A stretch of DNA of 6,045 nt, taken from the NCBI GenBank assembly GCA_002296885.1, contig DBIH01000068.1, forward strand, positions 1 to 6,045, read 5' to 3'. The DNA is from Flavobacterium sp. UBA807 (lineage in GTDB: Bacteria > Bacteroidota > Bacteroidia > Flavobacteriales > Flavobacteriaceae). Both the position numbers and the translations under genes were made by a program. The stretch's first letter is position 1. Every line of letters begins with the position of its first letter. Shown piece by piece: positions 5,192-6,045 of the stretch. Below the pieces are notes generated by a model. The model did not search any database. It was not told the DNA's origin and saw only the letters and a program-made list of their open reading frames with translations.

Positions 5192-5598
5192 GAAATTTTT
5201 TCTTTTATATCGTCATTAAACGGCTCGGCTTTGATGTTGTTTCGGTCTTCGGCAATGGCAACGTTGACCAGAGTTACTTCGCCTTCGAGGCAGGTTTTGC
5301 CATTTTCATCTTCAAAACGGAAACCACAGTTTACCGAAGCGCCACCAAGATGGATTACCCAGAGTTTTTTGGTTAATACATCACCAATTCGTGCTGCTTT
5401 TTTGAACTGCACTTTTAAATCGACCGTTGGGATTCCGTTCGTTTCGTGAATCTTTGAGAACGGTCGGTTTAAAGCCTCTTCAAACCAGTCTTCGACCAAA
5501 TCGTTGAGCATTTCGAGAAAACGCGGATAGAAAACAATTCCGGCATAATCGACATGTTTGAAGCGGATTTGTTCCTGTTTTGTAAAATAGTTGTTCAT
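5167..5598 (-). CDS. Acyl-CoA thioesterase of the 4-hydroxybenzoyl-CoA thioesterase (4HBT, hotdog) family
   Basis: This 143-residue single hotdog-domain protein opens with I-R-F-K-H-V-D-Y-A-G-I-V-F-Y-P-R and F-L-E-M-L-N-D-L-V-E-D-W-F. This is the 4HBT signature, with D17 matching the catalytic aspartate of the DxAGIV loop. Members hydrolyse acyl-CoA or aroyl-CoA thioesters in the cytoplasm, usually as tetramers. As first gene of the cluster it could release an aromatic acid such as gentisate from its CoA ester, as proposed for CoA-dependent salicylate routes, but YbgC-like housekeeping roles are equally possible. The last six residues (FIIRNS) are encoded inside an AT-rich spacer repeat, so the original C-terminus may have been altered. 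The ATG is preceded by AAAAAAACATAT, an A-rich leader at the edge of repeat copy B. No promoter could be identified upstream. Confidence 0.87.
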   Translation of the reverse strand: MNNYFTKQEQIRFKHVDYAGIVFYPRFLEMLNDLVEDWFEEALNRPFSKIHETNGIPTVDLKVQFKKAARIGDVLTKKLWVIHLGGASVNCGFRFEDENGKTCLEGEVTLVNVAIAEDRNNIKAEPFNDDIKEKISKFIIRNS

Positions 5599-5610
5599 AT
5601 ATGTTTTTTT

Positions 5611-5707
5611 AGCCCCGATGGAAGCGACATCCTTTTTACTGGTTCTCGATACTCGCTTTTCAAGCGAACTCGAACTTGACGGTAAAAAGATATAGCGGAC
5701 AGCGGGA
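5611..5707 (+). repeat. 97-bp palindromic intergenic repeat, copy B
   Basis: It is near-identical to copy A (233-329) and in the same orientation. The outer stem TTTTTACTG (5632-5640) with CGGTAAAAA (5680-5688) has one G-U type pair where copy A has perfect pairing. The inner TCGCTT/AAGCGA hairpin is unchanged. The similarity to the recalled consensus runs on through AAATGGCTCCTAAAA to about 5721, reaching the stop codon of the glutamate-synthase-like gene. The element fills almost the entire 117-nt gap to the thioesterase gene. A short open frame across it is a shadow of the repeat, not a gene. Confidence 0.85.
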
Positions 5708-5715
5708 AATGGCTC

Positions 5716-6045
5716 CTAAAATTTATCGACTGAGGCTTTCTTCCAAAAGTACAAAAAATCCTCGGGAACGCTTTCCTCATTTAGCAAACATCCTTTGACC
5801 AGCTCAGGATAGATTTCATAAAATGTTTTAACCTGGGTTTTATCAACACGCGTGCTAACCACGTTTCGGTCAACATCATCGGGGTGATCTATGCCAGCAG
5901 AAGCCATTAAATCCATTGCGCTTTTTACGGTTTCTTTCTGGAAACGGGCGACACGAACGCTTTTTTCTTCGGGAACGAGGCCTTTCATTAACTGCGGATC
6001 TTGTGTTGCCACTCCGGTCGGACAGGTATTAGCATGGCATTCCAA
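5716..6045 (-). CDS. C-terminal part of an FMN-binding glutamate synthase-family protein, 5' partial
   Basis: The minus-strand frame is open from the window edge for 109 residues to a TAG at 5716-5718. It begins L-E-C-H-A-N-T-C-P-T-G-V-A-T-Q-D-P, the conserved end of the glutamate synthase FMN/iron-sulfur domain. C3 and C8 have the five-residue spacing of the last two ligands of the 3Fe-4S cluster; the first ligand lies outside the window. The rest is the short C-terminal tail found in stand-alone proteins of about 500 residues containing only this synthase domain, and it lacks the beta-helix domain of full GltB. The leading TTG is an internal leucine, not a start. Substrate and electron donor of these stand-alone versions are uncertain. 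Its stop codon overlaps the edge of repeat copy B. It lies upstream of the thioesterase gene on the same strand, but shared transcription is not shown. Confidence 0.85.
   Translation of the reverse strand: MECHANTCPTGVATQDPQLMKGLVPEEKSVRVARFQKETVKSAMDLMASAGIDHPDDVDRNVVSTRVDKTQVKTFYEIYPELVKGCLLNEESVPEDFLYFWKKASVDKF

Noticed and set aside
5595..5780. Minus-strand 61-codon open frame crossing the repeat
   Set aside because: It lies within repeat copy B and overlaps the glutamate-synthase-like gene in another frame. Its protein has no recognisable features.

Overview
The window looks like a chromosomal segment of a Flavobacterium-like member of the Bacteroidota. Four things point there: the C-terminus of a type B sorting-domain (gliding/T9SS) protein, a tmRNA with a GEGNYALAA tag and no encoded CCA, a TAnnTTTG-type promoter, and A-rich leaders instead of Shine-Dalgarno sequences. 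Spacer repeat families that I recall from flavobacterial genomes are also present.

Layout. Bases 1-141 (+) are the last 46 codons of a secreted T9SS cargo protein, closed by an intrinsic terminator at 185-209. A non-coding stretch (142-396) holds that terminator, copy A of a ~97-bp palindromic repeat and the tmRNA terminator. The tmRNA gene ssrA (397-791, -) follows, with its promoter at about 826-857. From 889 to 5598 six genes all lie on the minus strand. In transcription order (right to left) they encode a 4HBT-family acyl-CoA thioesterase, a nitrilase, a gentisate 1,2-dioxygenase-type double cupin protein, a fumarylacetoacetate hydrolase (FAH) family protein, a maleate cis-trans isomerase and a small VOC-family protein. 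Gaps are 6, 1, 64, 88 and 0 nt, so this is probably one transcription unit. The right edge (5716-6045, -) is the C-terminal part of a glutamate-synthase-like FMN enzyme, separated from the thioesterase gene by copy B of the repeat.

How the genes may work together (inference). The dioxygenase, FAH hydrolase and maleate isomerase make a coherent ring-cleavage route: gentisate (or a related 5-substituted salicylate) to maleylpyruvate, then direct hydrolysis to pyruvate plus maleate, then maleate to fumarate. This would avoid the thiol-dependent maleylpyruvate isomerase of the usual gentisate pathway. The thioesterase and nitrilase could supply the ring acid from a CoA thioester or a nitrile, or the nitrilase-fold enzyme could act on a nitrogenous intermediate. 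No ring hydroxylase, transporter or regulator is visible, so the true starting substrate is unknown.

Every non-trivial spacer of the minus-strand cluster carries a repeat: the 97-bp palindromic element, an AATTAC/GAATTATGAATT element, an 8-nt tandem repeat (TNNCAAAG), and a 65-bp GGGCGTTCCGGC...CCCTAACGC element. Two of these repeats reach into coding sequence: one forms a stop codon and one encodes a protein's C-terminus.
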